Shown in pieces: positions 6,187 through 14,507 of a stretch of 21,136 nt of DNA. The notes under the pieces are model-generated. The model made no database searches and was not told the origin of the DNA. It saw nothing but the letters and a program-made list of their open reading frames with translations. The stretch comes from Armatimonadota bacterium. Its GTDB lineage: Bacteria > Armatimonadota > Fimbriimonadia > Fimbriimonadales > Fimbriimonadaceae. Position 1 is the first letter of the stretch, and every line of letters begins with the position of its first letter. Location: assembly GCA_023392285.1 (NCBI GenBank), contig JAEVZK010000032.1, positions 1-21,136 on the forward strand. The letters run 5' to 3'. Both the position numbers and the translations under genes were made by a program.

Positions 6187-8862
6187 CTAGGGCTCGATTT
6201 GTGATACTCGGACGGAATTCAAGTATTCCTTGCCTCCGACGGTGATCGAGATGCGGAAATCGCCCGGAGAAGGTCGGCCAAGTACACGTCCGTTCCACCT
6301 CACGACGTTCAATCCAGCTTTCCCGGAGCCAGACAGCTCCTGGACTCGCTCCCCGTCCGGAGAACTGATCATCACCTTCACTCCGCCTTTCACTTCGTTT
6401 TTCAAGAAGTACTGGATGAGGGTCCCCGGTTGCGTGTTGCTCGCTTGAAAGACTTGATCGCCGTCCCAAGGCGTCCCCGTCATTAAGCCAAACAAATACA
6501 CATTCTGAGGCTTCGCCAGCACGACGTCCTTATCCAGGTTGTCAGCGGTGAGCGCCTCCAGACCGTTGATGTCCATGGTCCAAATGGAGCGGCCATGCGT
6601 GCCGATCACCAGGTCGCCCTCTCTTGGCTGAATCACAAGATCGTGAACCGCGACCGTCGGGAATGTCGCCGGCATGCGTGTCCAGTGCTGCCCACGGTCG
6701 AGTGAAACGCGCAAGCTTTTTTCGGAGCCGAGGAAAAGAAGGTCTTGGTTCTTCTCGCCCTCCAAGATCACATAGATCGAATCTTCGTCAGGAAGGTCAG
6801 AATTGAGCTTCTTCCATGTTTTGCCGAAGTCCTCGCTCACGTAAGCGTAAGGCTTAAAATCGTTGGAGCGGTGACCATCGAATGTCGCATAAACCCGGCC
6901 CTCGACGAATTTGGATGCGAGGACGCGGGAACACCACGTATTCGCTGGCAAGTCCGGAATATTCGCGGTGATATTGTCCCACTTCGCCCCATCATCCTGA
7001 GTGACCCAAACGAGGCCGTCATCTGTGCCCACATAAATCAGTCCCTGCTTCTTGCGTGATTCGCTCATCGAAATAATCGTGCAGTGCTGCTCAGCGCCCG
7101 TTGTTTCGTGCGGCATCAGCTTTGCCGGGTTGTTTGTGGTGAGGTCAGGACTGATGACTCGCCAGTTCGATCCTCGGTCGACACTCTTGAGTACCTTGTT
7201 CGCTCCGTAATAGAGCGTGGAGCTGTTCCATGGACTGAGGATGAACGGCGTGCTCCAATTCATCCGGAGGCCCTGCTCGCGAGGGCGAATGAATCGCTGT
7301 CCACCTTCCTTAAGGTCGTATCTGACGAGCGCTCCTCCCTGAGATTCGGAGTAAAACCACCGCCAATCCTCTGGGTCGGACGCTACGTGGAAGCCGTCAC
7401 CTCCGCCGAGGCCAACCGAGTCGTACCAGGAGACCACACCCTTGCTCGTCTGAGTGGGGTTGCCCCAAGACCCGTTATCCTGCAATCCGCCATACACCCA
7501 GTACGGCGTCCGCATATCATAGCAAACGGCGTAAAACTGGCCGATCGGCATGTTCTCCAAGTGCTCCCACTTGACGCCACGATCTCGCGACTGATACACG
7601 CCGCCGTCACAGCCAATCAGGATGTGATTTGAATCCGCAGGATTGATCCACATCGCGTGAATGTCGGCGTGGATATTTGCCGGCATCGTTCGGAAAGTCT
7701 TTCCGCCATCTTCACTTGCGTGCAGATTCACCGCATTGATATAAAGCCGCTTCTCATCATTCGGATCGATCTGAGGGCGGCTGAAGTAGAACGGACGCGG
7801 ATTGAGAGAATTGATACGTGCCCAAGATTCGCCTCCATCCTTGCTCATGTAGGTTCCGCCGCGGTTCATCGTGTCCGTTTGCCCCATCTTTGGCTCGTCG
7901 CTTGGTGGCACGTACTCGACTGTCGCCATGACGATCTTCGGATCGCGGGCGTAATAGCTGATTCCGATTCTGCCGATCGACGCGACGTCAGACAGCGCAG
8001 CCACGAGTTGCGCATGGGACATCTTCTCCTGATCTTTGATCTTGTATCGGTCCGCTTGCTTGTGGAGGTCCTCGTCGGACATGGCGTCCAGATTCCCTGG
8101 AATTCCCTGCGGAAGCCCTTTCGTCAACTTCTTCCATGATCGACCGCCGTTGGAGGTCTTGTAGAGTCCGGAACCGGGACCTCCGCTCACAAAATCCCAG
8201 GCCTTGCGTTCTCTGGGCCACATCGCACAAAGCAGTTCGTTTGGGTTCTGAGGATTCATCTGCAGATCGGCTACGCCAGTATGCTCATCCACCTTCAAAA
8301 TGAGGTTCCAGTGCTGGCCTCCATCGGTGGTCTTATAAAGTCCTCGCTCAGGATTGGATCCCCACAGCCGACCTTGCGCCCCTACGTAAACCGTGTCCTT
8401 GTTCTTCGGATCGATGATGATCCGAGAGATGTGCATGGTCTCACCGAGGCCCATGTTCTTCCAGGTCTTGCCACCATCGGTTGAGTGATAAACGCCGTCG
8501 CCCCACGCCACCGAGTTTCGACTCGTCCCTTCGCCACTGCCGACCCACACATCATTCGGATCGCTTTGATTGACCGCACAAGCGCCCAAGCTGACCGAGT
8601 TCTCATGATCAAAAGTCGGCGTCATGGTGATGCCGCCATTTTCAGTTTTCCAAAGTCCTCCGCTCGCCGATGCGACGTAGAAGATCCGGGGTTCCTTGTT
8701 ATAGACCGCAAGATCGACAATGCGCCCACCCATGTTCGTCGGCCCAATTGAGCGGGGCTGCAGGTTAGCTAGACAGGATTGCCAAAGGTCGGACGTCGGA
8801 GCCGTCTGCGCCAAAAGACATGACGGCAGCAATAAAAAGGCGAGGATGGACGATCTTCTCAT
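6187..8862 (-). CDS. Secreted BNR/Asp-box repeat beta-propeller protein (VPS10/sortilin-like)
   Basis: The 891-residue protein starts with a signal peptide (residues 1-19, cleavage near LLAQ). It then carries about ten Asp-box turns of the form S/T-x-D-x-G-x-x-W: STDGGKTW (127-134), TTDGGQHW, TSNGGRSW, SKDGGESW, SEDGGKTF, SRDRGVKW, SVDRGSNW, TQDDGAKW, SEDFGKTW and SLDRGQHW. These mark a large beta-propeller like the VPS10/sortilin and sialidase folds. The opening RSIGPTNMGGRIVDLAV is typical of the bacterial proteins often labelled glycosyl hydrolase. I see no sialidase catalytic set, so enzyme activity is unsupported. An all-helical acidic-basic insert lies at about 258-293. The C-terminus, about 800-891, looks like an immunoglobulin-like FlgD-type cap. 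It probably acts outside the cell in binding or assembly. Start: ATG without Shine-Dalgarno. Confidence 0.85.
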   Translation of the reverse strand: MRRSSILAFLLLPSCLLAQTAPTSDLWQSCLANLQPRSIGPTNMGGRIVDLAVYNKEPRIFYVASASGGLWKTENGGITMTPTFDHENSVSLGACAVNQSDPNDVWVGSGEGTSRNSVAWGDGVYHSTDGGKTWKNMGLGETMHISRIIIDPKNKDTVYVGAQGRLWGSNPERGLYKTTDGGQHWNLILKVDEHTGVADLQMNPQNPNELLCAMWPRERKAWDFVSGGPGSGLYKTSNGGRSWKKLTKGLPQGIPGNLDAMSDEDLHKQADRYKIKDQEKMSHAQLVAALSDVASIGRIGISYYARDPKIVMATVEYVPPSDEPKMGQTDTMNRGGTYMSKDGGESWARINSLNPRPFYFSRPQIDPNDEKRLYINAVNLHASEDGGKTFRTMPANIHADIHAMWINPADSNHILIGCDGGVYQSRDRGVKWEHLENMPIGQFYAVCYDMRTPYWVYGGLQDNGSWGNPTQTSKGVVSWYDSVGLGGGDGFHVASDPEDWRWFYSESQGGALVRYDLKEGGQRFIRPREQGLRMNWSTPFILSPWNSSTLYYGANKVLKSVDRGSNWRVISPDLTTNNPAKLMPHETTGAEQHCTIISMSESRKKQGLIYVGTDDGLVWVTQDDGAKWDNITANIPDLPANTWCSRVLASKFVEGRVYATFDGHRSNDFKPYAYVSEDFGKTWKKLNSDLPDEDSIYVILEGEKNQDLLFLGSEKSLRVSLDRGQHWTRMPATFPTVAVHDLVIQPREGDLVIGTHGRSIWTMDINGLEALTADNLDKDVVLAKPQNVYLFGLMTGTPWDGDQVFQASNTQPGTLIQYFLKNEVKGGVKVMISSPDGERVQELSGSGKAGLNVVRWNGRVLGRPSPGDFRISITVGGKEYLNSVRVSQIEP

Positions 8863-8962
8863 ATTGAACTACTAGCAACCATACCGGTCGGCGAATGCTT
8901 TCATATTTCTTTCACCTTGTCCCAACCGTCAGCCTTAACGGAAGCTAAGCTCTTAGCACAAG
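8863..8962. promoter_or_regulatory. Divergent intergenic region between the BNR-repeat gene and tgt
   Basis: This 100-base gap must hold promoters for both directions. TATGGT on the minus strand (15 bases before the BNR-repeat ATG) and TAAGCT at 8946-8951 on the plus strand (11 bases before the tgt ATG) are candidate -10 boxes. I see no convincing -35 for either, nor a Shine-Dalgarno for either gene. Confidence 0.35.
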
Positions 8963-10057
8963 ATGATTCGTTACGAACTGCTTTCGACCTGTCCCCACAC
9001 TGGTGCAAGACGCGGCCGACTTCACACCCCCCACGGGGTCGTCGAAACACCTGTCTTCATGCCCGTAGGCACGCAAGCTACCGTAAAGACGGTCGGAAGC
9101 GAGGATTTGGAAGCGCTTGGCTTTGCCTTAGTGCTCAGCAATACGTATCACCTCTCCCTTCGCCCAACCAGTGAATTGATCCAACGCTTCGGAGGCCTGC
9201 ATCAGTTCATGAGCTGGCCAGGTGCCATCCTGACCGATTCCGGGGGATATCAGGTGATGTCGCTCTCAAAGACTCGCAAACTCGATGACAGCGGCGTTCG
9301 GTTCAAGTCTCATCTCGATGGAAGCGAACACTTCATCTCACCGGAGCGTTCCATCCAAATTCAGCATCAGCTTGGAGTCGACATCAGCATGGCTCTGGAC
9401 GTCTGTCCGCCATACCCGTGCTCTCGAGAGGAAGCCGCAGAGGCCATGCGTCGGACGCATTTGTGGGCCCCGCGAAACCTAGCTGCCAGGGCCGAAGGTC
9501 AAGCTGTGTTCGGCATCGTTCAAGGCGGTGTCTACGAAGACCTGCGCCGTGAATCAGTGGATGAGATCACCAGCCTTCCCTTTGATGGTTTCGCCGTCGG
9601 AGGTGTAAGCGTCGGCGAGCCGACCGAAATGCAGTATCCCGTCGTAGCCCTCACCGCCCCACTCCTCCCGGCCGATAAGGCTCGATACCTCATGGGCGTT
9701 GGCCACCCCAAAGACATCCTGCATGCGGTTGCCTGTGGAATCGATATGTTTGACTGCGTGCTTCCCACCCGAATGGCGCGCCACCATACCCTTTACACAC
9801 TAGGCGGAAGGGTCAATATCGTCAATCAAAAGTGGGCGGAGCATCACGGACCAGTGGACCCAGCAAGCGTGTTTCCGCAAACAGAGCGGTACTCGGCGGC
9901 ATACCTGCGCCACCTAATGAAGGCCTCGGAGCCGCTTGGCGCGAGGATTTGCACCTTGCACAATCTCGCCTTTTACTCTCGCCTGATGAGAGAAATACGA
10001 GAGGCAATCACGTCCGGCCAATGGCCAGCCTTGATGGAGCGCTACGCGCAAGCCTAG
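8963..10057 (+). CDS. tgt: Queuine tRNA-ribosyltransferase (tRNA-guanine transglycosylase) lacking zinc cysteines
   Basis: Predicted cytoplasmic enzyme that swaps guanine 34 of GUN-anticodon tRNAs for preQ1. The TIM-barrel signatures are present: RRGRLHTPHGVVETPVFMPVG (17-36), DSGGYQ with catalytic D92, ALDVCPP (C148 in the substrate pocket), GIVQGG, GGVSVGEP and GIDMFDCVLPTR with nucleophile D264. The length, 364, is close to E. coli Tgt (375). The structural zinc site is altered. Where bacterial Tgt reads C-x-C-x2-C before YSRAYLHHL, this protein reads PASVFPQTERYSAAYLRHL, placing S302, F304 and T307 at the cysteine positions, while the histidine ligand (H333, TLHNL) remains. The motif after the nucleophile is also changed (MARHH for the usual NARNG). 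It may still be a queuosine enzyme with a zinc-free fold. The start matches the family N-terminus. No other queuosine genes are in view. Confidence 0.93.
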   Translation: MIRYELLSTCPHTGARRGRLHTPHGVVETPVFMPVGTQATVKTVGSEDLEALGFALVLSNTYHLSLRPTSELIQRFGGLHQFMSWPGAILTDSGGYQVMSLSKTRKLDDSGVRFKSHLDGSEHFISPERSIQIQHQLGVDISMALDVCPPYPCSREEAAEAMRRTHLWAPRNLAARAEGQAVFGIVQGGVYEDLRRESVDEITSLPFDGFAVGGVSVGEPTEMQYPVVALTAPLLPADKARYLMGVGHPKDILHAVACGIDMFDCVLPTRMARHHTLYTLGGRVNIVNQKWAEHHGPVDPASVFPQTERYSAAYLRHLMKASEPLGARICTLHNLAFYSRLMREIREAITSGQWPALMERYAQA

Positions 10058-10060
10058 AAG

Positions 10061-10477
10061 CTAGTCGGTCTTGACGAGCGTGCCGGTAAAGTTGTCCGCG
10101 TTGGCGCGGATCTTGTATTCGCGACTCTGGGTGAGCGAGGGAAACGGTCCCCGGATCACAAAATCCCCTTGATCAGGGACGCTGCCAGAGATTGTGAATC
10201 CGCCGTTCGTGCTGGTGACGCTTCCCACAACCACGTAGGTGCCTGGCGCGAAATTGAAACCTGTTCCGGTGGTTTCGGTTCCGTTCACCACAAAGGTCCC
10301 CGCGATGATTCCCTCTGCATCCGTCGTGAAGTGCAGCGTTCCCGTCTTTCCACGGTCGACGCTACCGGATCCGTCGTAGGTGCCCACGTAGTTCCCGACA
10401 TTGAAGCCGCCTCCTCCGCAACCGAGAAGACAAAACACTGACATGCAGGCGAAGAGGATGACGGAGGTGAGCTTCAT
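10061..10477 (-). CDS. Small lipoprotein, function unknown
   Basis: The 138-residue protein has a lipoprotein signal peptide with lipobox LLGC, so C20 would be lipidated and the mature protein membrane-anchored. A Gly-rich linker follows. The rest is Gly/Thr/Ser-rich beta structure (YVGTYDGSGSV, GTLHFTTDAEGIIAGTFVVNG, GFTISGSV) that looks like a small beta-barrel or sandwich. No enzyme motif is seen. Its stop lies three bases from the stop of tgt on the opposite strand, so the genes are tail to tail with no room for a terminator. TTTACC and TATCCT with a 16-base spacer lie upstream on the minus strand as a weak promoter candidate. Confidence 0.72.
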   Translation of the reverse strand: MKLTSVILFACMSVFCLLGCGGGGFNVGNYVGTYDGSGSVDRGKTGTLHFTTDAEGIIAGTFVVNGTETTGTGFNFAPGTYVVVGSVTSTNGGFTISGSVPDQGDFVIRGPFPSLTQSREYKIRANADNFTGTLVKTD

Positions 10478-10541
10478 AGTAATGACCGTTCGAAGGATAC
10501 CGACTTTTCAAGACCGGTAAAGTTACGATCAAATCTATCGA

Positions 10542-10835
10542 TCAGATTCCTGATAGCGCTTTTCTTGCACGGTTCTTCGCTTCCAAGTCAAAGCGGCTCA
10601 GGCGTCGAGACGCTCTCACGCAACGAACCGCTCCTGCCCGATCCCCTCTGGCATAGAGATCGATTCCCAGCCGAGCCATTACCACGGCACCCTTTCTCGC
10701 TGATCGGGCAGCCGCCAAAATTTTACGCGCTTTGCGCACTCCACTTCCGGTGGAGTGCTCTGCCTGATCGACTTCTGCCTTTAACCTGAAGATAGAAAAA
10801 ACTCCAATTCGACTCTGAATTGCGTTTGCTGACAA
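10542..10835 (-). CDS. Small basic alpha-helical protein, hypothetical
   Basis: I do not recognise this 97-residue protein. It begins at a TTG that has AAGGAG nine bases upstream, which is the main support for it being real. The C-terminal two thirds, from about residue 34, is rich in Ala and Arg and predicted helical (KILAAARSARKGAVVMARLG, DRAGAVRCVRASRRLS), with a TPR-like helix-pair feel. There are no acidic patches, membrane segments or cysteine pairs suggestive of metal binding. The high charge could mean nucleic-acid binding, or a spurious frame. If it is not a gene, the stretch 10478-11003 holds only the short repeats near 10980. Confidence 0.42.
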   Translation of the reverse strand: MSANAIQSRIGVFSIFRLKAEVDQAEHSTGSGVRKARKILAAARSARKGAVVMARLGIDLYARGDRAGAVRCVRASRRLSRFDLEAKNRARKALSGI

Positions 10836-10979
10836 TGAACCTAACTCCTTTAGTTGATGCCCTGCCCACCCCCGGAATTCTCAACCCCGAGGCGTTCCTT
10901 GCATATCACGACGTGCGGACCAGCCCAATTGGACCACAACATGGAAACTGGACGCGATTCAAACCGACTTTCCCAAAGC

Positions 10980-11010
10980 TCCAATCGTTCCAATCGATCC
11001 AATTTAATTG
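10980..11010. repeat. Three 9-bp tandem units ending in a palindrome
   Basis: TCCAATCGT, TCCAATCGA and TCCAATTTA follow each other from 10980. The last unit runs into the palindrome CCAATTTAATTGG. The array overlaps the 3' end of the gene that stops at 11004. On the minus strand the unit reads as a TTGGAN3GA-type minisatellite. Confidence 0.6.
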
Positions 11011-11354
11011 GACTTTCCGGTGGCCGAAGCGACAAAAGGCGAAGCTTGTCGCTGGCAGACGATCGCCAGCTTTCGAATATCTTCCGACAGCTGGTTAAGA
11101 TAAGCCTTCGCCCTCAAAGTCGAAAGGCGGTGCCAATCGTCTTCACGCCCCCGCTCGATCAGCTCCAAATCCACCTTGCGAAGATATTTCCGAATGGTGT
11201 CGCTCAGCGTGTACAGCTTAGATGCCTTGTCTTCAGAAGCATCCGAAGATAACCAGATGGCTTTGGCATGAAGCTCGAAGAAATCGATTGGATTCGTGGC
11301 TGCCCCCGATTTCTTTTGTGTGACCGGTGCGCTTTCGCGCCCTGACGTGTTCAT
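11004..11354 (-). CDS. Small charged helical protein, hypothetical
   Basis: The 116-residue protein is unrecognised. After a polar, probably disordered N-terminus (about 1-22) it is helical and charged: PIDFFELHAKAIWLSSDASE, KLYTLSDTIRKYLRKVDLEL, then RLSTLRAKAYLNQLSEDIRKLAIV. There is no signal peptide or membrane helix, so it is likely cytoplasmic. The start is well supported: an ATG with a GGGGGG tract about six bases upstream acting as Shine-Dalgarno. The last codons overlap the 9-bp repeat. The paired helices could form a small four-helix bundle, but this is inference. Confidence 0.6.
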   Translation of the reverse strand: MNTSGRESAPVTQKKSGAATNPIDFFELHAKAIWLSSDASEDKASKLYTLSDTIRKYLRKVDLELIERGREDDWHRLSTLRAKAYLNQLSEDIRKLAIVCQRQASPFVASATGKSN

Positions 11355-11498
11355 TTCGTTCCCCCCTTTTACTAAAGTGATTGGAAGGGCTTGACGTTGC
11401 CGTCGTCGCTCCCGTTGCGTCTACGAGGTTAGCTGTCGGGTTCGGGCCGTGAGTACCCTACGCATTTGTGCGATACACCCCAAGAGTGGTTCCCCCGC

Positions 11499-11517
11499 TT
11501 CAGGCAGTCTGCCTGAA
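11499..11517. promoter_or_regulatory. 19-bp perfect palindrome, candidate operator
   Basis: TTCAGGCAG-T-CTGCCTGAA is a perfect inverted repeat with a single central base. It lies about 60 bases upstream of the membrane-protein/LemA gene pair and about 145 bases upstream of the divergent gene starting at 11354. The one-base centre makes an RNA hairpin poor, so a dimeric DNA-binding protein is the better explanation. I know no regulator with this exact site. Confidence 0.5.
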
Positions 11518-11578
11518 TTAGACTTGAGTTGAGTATACCGTCAACTCGCGCGAGTCGGCGCATAATAGGCCTTGCGCC

Positions 11579-12400
11579 ATGTGGATCATGTACGATCTCG
11601 TTGCAAAACTGCTGAATTACGTCGGTCCCGCTTATGCGGCCGTTATCGGCGTGTTGGTTCTTGGCTCCGCAATAGCGGGAGTCGTTCGGGCAAGCAACCA
11701 AAAACGTCGAGAGGTAATCGCCTCAGGCTTTGCCCGCAAGCAGGAGTATCAGGTCCTATCGCCGATTCAGAAGTTGCGATCTATCTTCGGCGTGGTCGAT
11801 CTTAGCAATGAGTCGGATCTTCGAACCTTCCTGTTTGGTGCTGCCGATTTCAAGATGATCGCCGAGCAGATCGCGTACCTGCTCACAAGAAGCTCCTATT
11901 ACACCGTCGAAAACATATTGGTCAAACAGGTCAAAGGGACCGACTACTGCATCTGTGATTTCACTTCCATCACGTACGGCAACGACTCCAAATTTCTAAA
12001 CCAAATCGGGGTTGTCTTCGCCCGACTGCCAGTTCAGTTTCCCCGCGTTCAACTGGCTCCGGCGAATCTTCCGCTTCGCTTGGAAAGTCACTTCCATGAG
12101 CGGATTGAATTTGAGTCGCACGAATTCAACCAGCACTACATAGTCGACTGCAGCGACCGCAAGATGGCCTTTCAACTCCTCAATCCGCGCGTCCTCGTCT
12201 TGCTTAATCGCTTTCCTCTTCGGCGACGCCTCTTCTTTGGGCAATTTCTCTTGACGTGGAAGGACGACTTCTACGACTATCTGGAGGCCTTGCGAGTCGT
12301 GGAGGAGACCGAAGAAATCCTTGCTGCAGTTGATGGCTATCTGATGAAAGACCTTCGTTGCGATCCGGATTGGAAATCACTTGGAGACGCAACCTCATGA
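11579..12400 (+). CDS. Membrane-anchored protein with DUF3137-like domain, LemA partner
   Basis: The 273-residue protein has one N-terminal membrane helix (about 16-38, AAVIGVLVLGSAIAGVV) followed by a basic stop-transfer KRR. The soluble domain resembles DUF3137-type domains in its core ERIEFESHEFNQHYIVDCSD (about 186-205), followed by RKMAFQLLNPRVLVLLN. Those domains share the pattern SxxFNxxFxVxxxDxxxAxxLLxPxxxxxL. The C-terminus is amphipathic (FYDYLEALRVVEETEEILAA). The stop overlaps the LemA start as ATGA, so the two proteins are translationally coupled and probably work together at the membrane. Upstream, CATAAT (11561-11566) lies 12 bases before the ATG with no Shine-Dalgarno, giving at most a very short leader. 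Confidence 0.68.
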   Translation: MWIMYDLVAKLLNYVGPAYAAVIGVLVLGSAIAGVVRASNQKRREVIASGFARKQEYQVLSPIQKLRSIFGVVDLSNESDLRTFLFGAADFKMIAEQIAYLLTRSSYYTVENILVKQVKGTDYCICDFTSITYGNDSKFLNQIGVVFARLPVQFPRVQLAPANLPLRLESHFHERIEFESHEFNQHYIVDCSDRKMAFQLLNPRVLVLLNRFPLRRRLFFGQFLLTWKDDFYDYLEALRVVEETEEILAAVDGYLMKDLRCDPDWKSLGDATS

Positions 12401-12957
12401 TTTTGGCTGGCTCATCGGCCATTTTCCTGCTCGTTTTTCTCTTCTGGGCAGCGATCACTCTCAACCGCTTTACCAGGCTGGATAAACGGCTCATGGAGAG
12501 TTGGTCAGACGTCGATGTGTGCCTGCAGCGTCGTTACGACCTCATCCCCAATCTGGTGGATACAGTCAAAGGACTGAGCGCCTATGAGCAGAAGATTCTC
12601 CAAAATCTAGCCGAACTTCGAAGCGAAGCTGCTGCGATTTCTGGAAATGTGGGAGAGAAGGGTCGGGTGGAGGCAGATATTTCGATCCAGCTCGTACCCT
12701 TTCTCGCCAGGATCGAGAACTATCCAGCGCTGCGCGCAAGCGACGCGTTTGCTCAGCTTCAGCAGGAGCTTTGCGATACTGAAGATCGAATAGCCGCCGC
12801 CCGGCGGCTATACAATGCCAACGTTCGCGACTACAACAGCGCGATTCATAGCTTTCCAGCTTCACTGCTCAAAGGTTCTCGCCTCGAAGCAGAGTATTTC
12901 GAAGCCGTGGAGACAGCGAAAAACCCTTTCCCGATCGATATCAGAGCAACGTCTTAG
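12397..12957 (+). CDS. lemA: LemA family protein
   Basis: The 186-residue protein matches LemA in length and order: one N-terminal membrane helix (about 3-22), then RLDKRLMESWSDVDVCLQRR and YDLIPNLVDTVKGLSAYE (47-64), the family hallmark. Long coiled helices follow, with RIAAARRLYNANVRDYNSAI and the C-terminal FPIDIRA. LemA proteins are membrane-anchored helical bundles whose biochemical role is unsettled. The ATG overlaps the stop of the upstream gene (ATGA), with GGAG ten bases before it. A longer frame from 12358 exists but would overlap the partner gene. The last 17 bases overlap the tail of convergent gltX. Confidence 0.92.
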   Translation: MILAGSSAIFLLVFLFWAAITLNRFTRLDKRLMESWSDVDVCLQRRYDLIPNLVDTVKGLSAYEQKILQNLAELRSEAAAISGNVGEKGRVEADISIQLVPFLARIENYPALRASDAFAQLQQELCDTEDRIAAARRLYNANVRDYNSAIHSFPASLLKGSRLEAEYFEAVETAKNPFPIDIRATS

Positions 12958-14500
12958 CGTGTTCGATTCGCATCAGCATGCGCTTCGACCCAAGTACGCT
13001 CATCAACTCAAATAGCCCCGGCCCGAAGGTTTTGCCGGTGAGGGCAACCCGCGTTGGGTGAACAACCGGACCAATCTTCTCAAACCCCTTCCTCTCCGCA
13101 AAACCGCGAATGATCTTCTCGCAGTTCTCAACCGAGATTTCGCTGCTGCCGAACGCCAGAATTTCCTGTTGCAGGTAATTCAGCAACTCCGGCACATGCT
13201 CCTGCGTCAGCCACTTCGCTCTCGCCCTTTCATCCATCGGAGGCAAGTCTTGGAAGAAAAAGGCACAGGCTTCCCCGAAGTCGCCGAGCGTCGTCACCCG
13301 CTCCTGTTCCAGCTTCACCGCCTCCAGCACATAATCGGGGTCTTCGTGTAACGCGCAGGCAAGAAGTGACAGAGATCGGTGAACGACATCTGGATCAGCA
13401 GCCGAAAGTTGGCTCGCCTCCGGATCTTCGCTCAGAGTTCGCCAGAATTGGAGCGTCTCCGGTCGCTCGACGTAGTCGCGAAGCTCGCTTAAGAGTTGAT
13501 CCGGCTTCATCGCGCGGATGAATTGGCCGTTAAACCATTTGAGTTTGTCGAAATCCCAAACACCCGACGAGGGCTGTAATCCGGCAATGTCGAAGTGATC
13601 GATGAGCTCTTGTCGGCTCATAAGTTCCAAGTCTCCACCCGGTGCCCATCCGATGAGCGCCACAAAATTGTTGAGTGCATCGGGCAAATAGCCGAGCGCC
13701 CGATAGTCCAGAACGCTCGTGGCGCCCTCACGCTTCGATAACTTCTTGCCGTTCTTCCCCTTAATCACAGCGCAATGTACGAAGATCGGCCGATCCCAAC
13801 CGAATGCATCGAAAAGGGCGGCATGCTTCGGTGCGGAAGCGATCCACTCCTCACCACGAATGATATGGGTCGTCCCCATCAGGTGGTCGTCGACCATGGC
13901 CGCGAAATGGTATGTCGGCATCCCGTCGGCCTTGATCAGGACGGGATCGTCGACCGTGTTCGAGTCCCATTCGATGCGCCCGCGAATGGCATCTTGGATC
14001 ACGATCGTCGTGTCTCTTGGGATGCGCTGGCGGATCACAAAAGGCTTTCCAGCCGCTTCCGCTTCGGCCACCTGTTCGGGTGAAGCATCTCGCCAGTTGC
14101 CGCCGAAATAGCCGGTCGCTTGCCGATTGATCTTCTGGAACTCTCGCATCTCCTCCAGTTCCTCAGGCGTTTCGAACGCTTTGTAAGCCTTGCCCTCTCT
14201 CAGCAATATCTCGATCTTCTCAGCGTAAATCCGCTCTTCTTTCCGTTCGCTTTGCCGGTATGGAGCATGTGGGCCACCTACATGCGGGCCCTCATCAAAG
14301 CCAATTCCGGCCCACTTGAGAGCCTCGATAAACTCAACCTCAGCTTCATGCGAGTATCGGGTTCGATCTGTGTCCTCGATGCGAAGCATCACAACTCCGC
14401 CGTGATTCCGGGCGAAGAGGAATGCATAAAGCGCGGTGCGCAGCGCCCCGACGTGGAGCCTTCCCGTAGGACTTGGCGCAAAGCGCGTTCGAACTAACAT
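12941..14500 (-). CDS. gltX: Glutamyl-tRNA synthetase (glutamate--tRNA ligase)
   Basis: Class I aminoacyl-tRNA synthetase that charges tRNA-Glu (and tRNA-Gln if non-discriminating). The protein is 519 residues from the ATG at 14500, giving the family N-terminus MLVRTRFAPSPTGRLHVG with the HIGH-type motif HVGA. RIEDTDRTR is at 40-48 and the KMSKS-type motif KLSKR at 253-257, in the usual context NGKKLSKREGATSVLDYRALG. The insert that binds zinc in E. coli lacks its cysteines here (AYKAFETPEELEEM), which is common in the family. A frame extends to 14557, but its extra 19 residues are unlike GltX and run into the repeat element. There is no Shine-Dalgarno; TAAACT ends seven bases before the ATG. 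The tail overlaps convergent lemA by 17 bases. Confidence 0.96.
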   Translation of the reverse strand: MLVRTRFAPSPTGRLHVGALRTALYAFLFARNHGGVVMLRIEDTDRTRYSHEAEVEFIEALKWAGIGFDEGPHVGGPHAPYRQSERKEERIYAEKIEILLREGKAYKAFETPEELEEMREFQKINRQATGYFGGNWRDASPEQVAEAEAAGKPFVIRQRIPRDTTIVIQDAIRGRIEWDSNTVDDPVLIKADGMPTYHFAAMVDDHLMGTTHIIRGEEWIASAPKHAALFDAFGWDRPIFVHCAVIKGKNGKKLSKREGATSVLDYRALGYLPDALNNFVALIGWAPGGDLELMSRQELIDHFDIAGLQPSSGVWDFDKLKWFNGQFIRAMKPDQLLSELRDYVERPETLQFWRTLSEDPEASQLSAADPDVVHRSLSLLACALHEDPDYVLEAVKLEQERVTTLGDFGEACAFFFQDLPPMDERARAKWLTQEHVPELLNYLQQEILAFGSSEISVENCEKIIRGFAERKGFEKIGPVVHPTRVALTGKTFGPGLFELMSVLGSKRMLMRIEHAKTLL

Positions 14501-14507
14501 GATGGGG

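Noticed and set aside
7084..7632. 182-codon plus-strand open frame
   Set aside because: Antisense to the BNR-repeat gene, whose Asp-box motifs fix the coding strand.
10850..11035. 61-codon minus-strand frame starting with TTG
   Set aside because: It overlaps the 3' end of a better-supported gene, its LDRLERLEL segment is just the 9-bp repeat translated, and it has no ribosome site.
11355..11578. Possible tRNA or structured RNA in the divergent gap (GGGTTCGGGCC and CGCATTTGTGCG hairpin)
   Set aside because: No acceptor, anticodon and T-arm set can be folded; only short isolated stems and the 19-bp palindrome are present.
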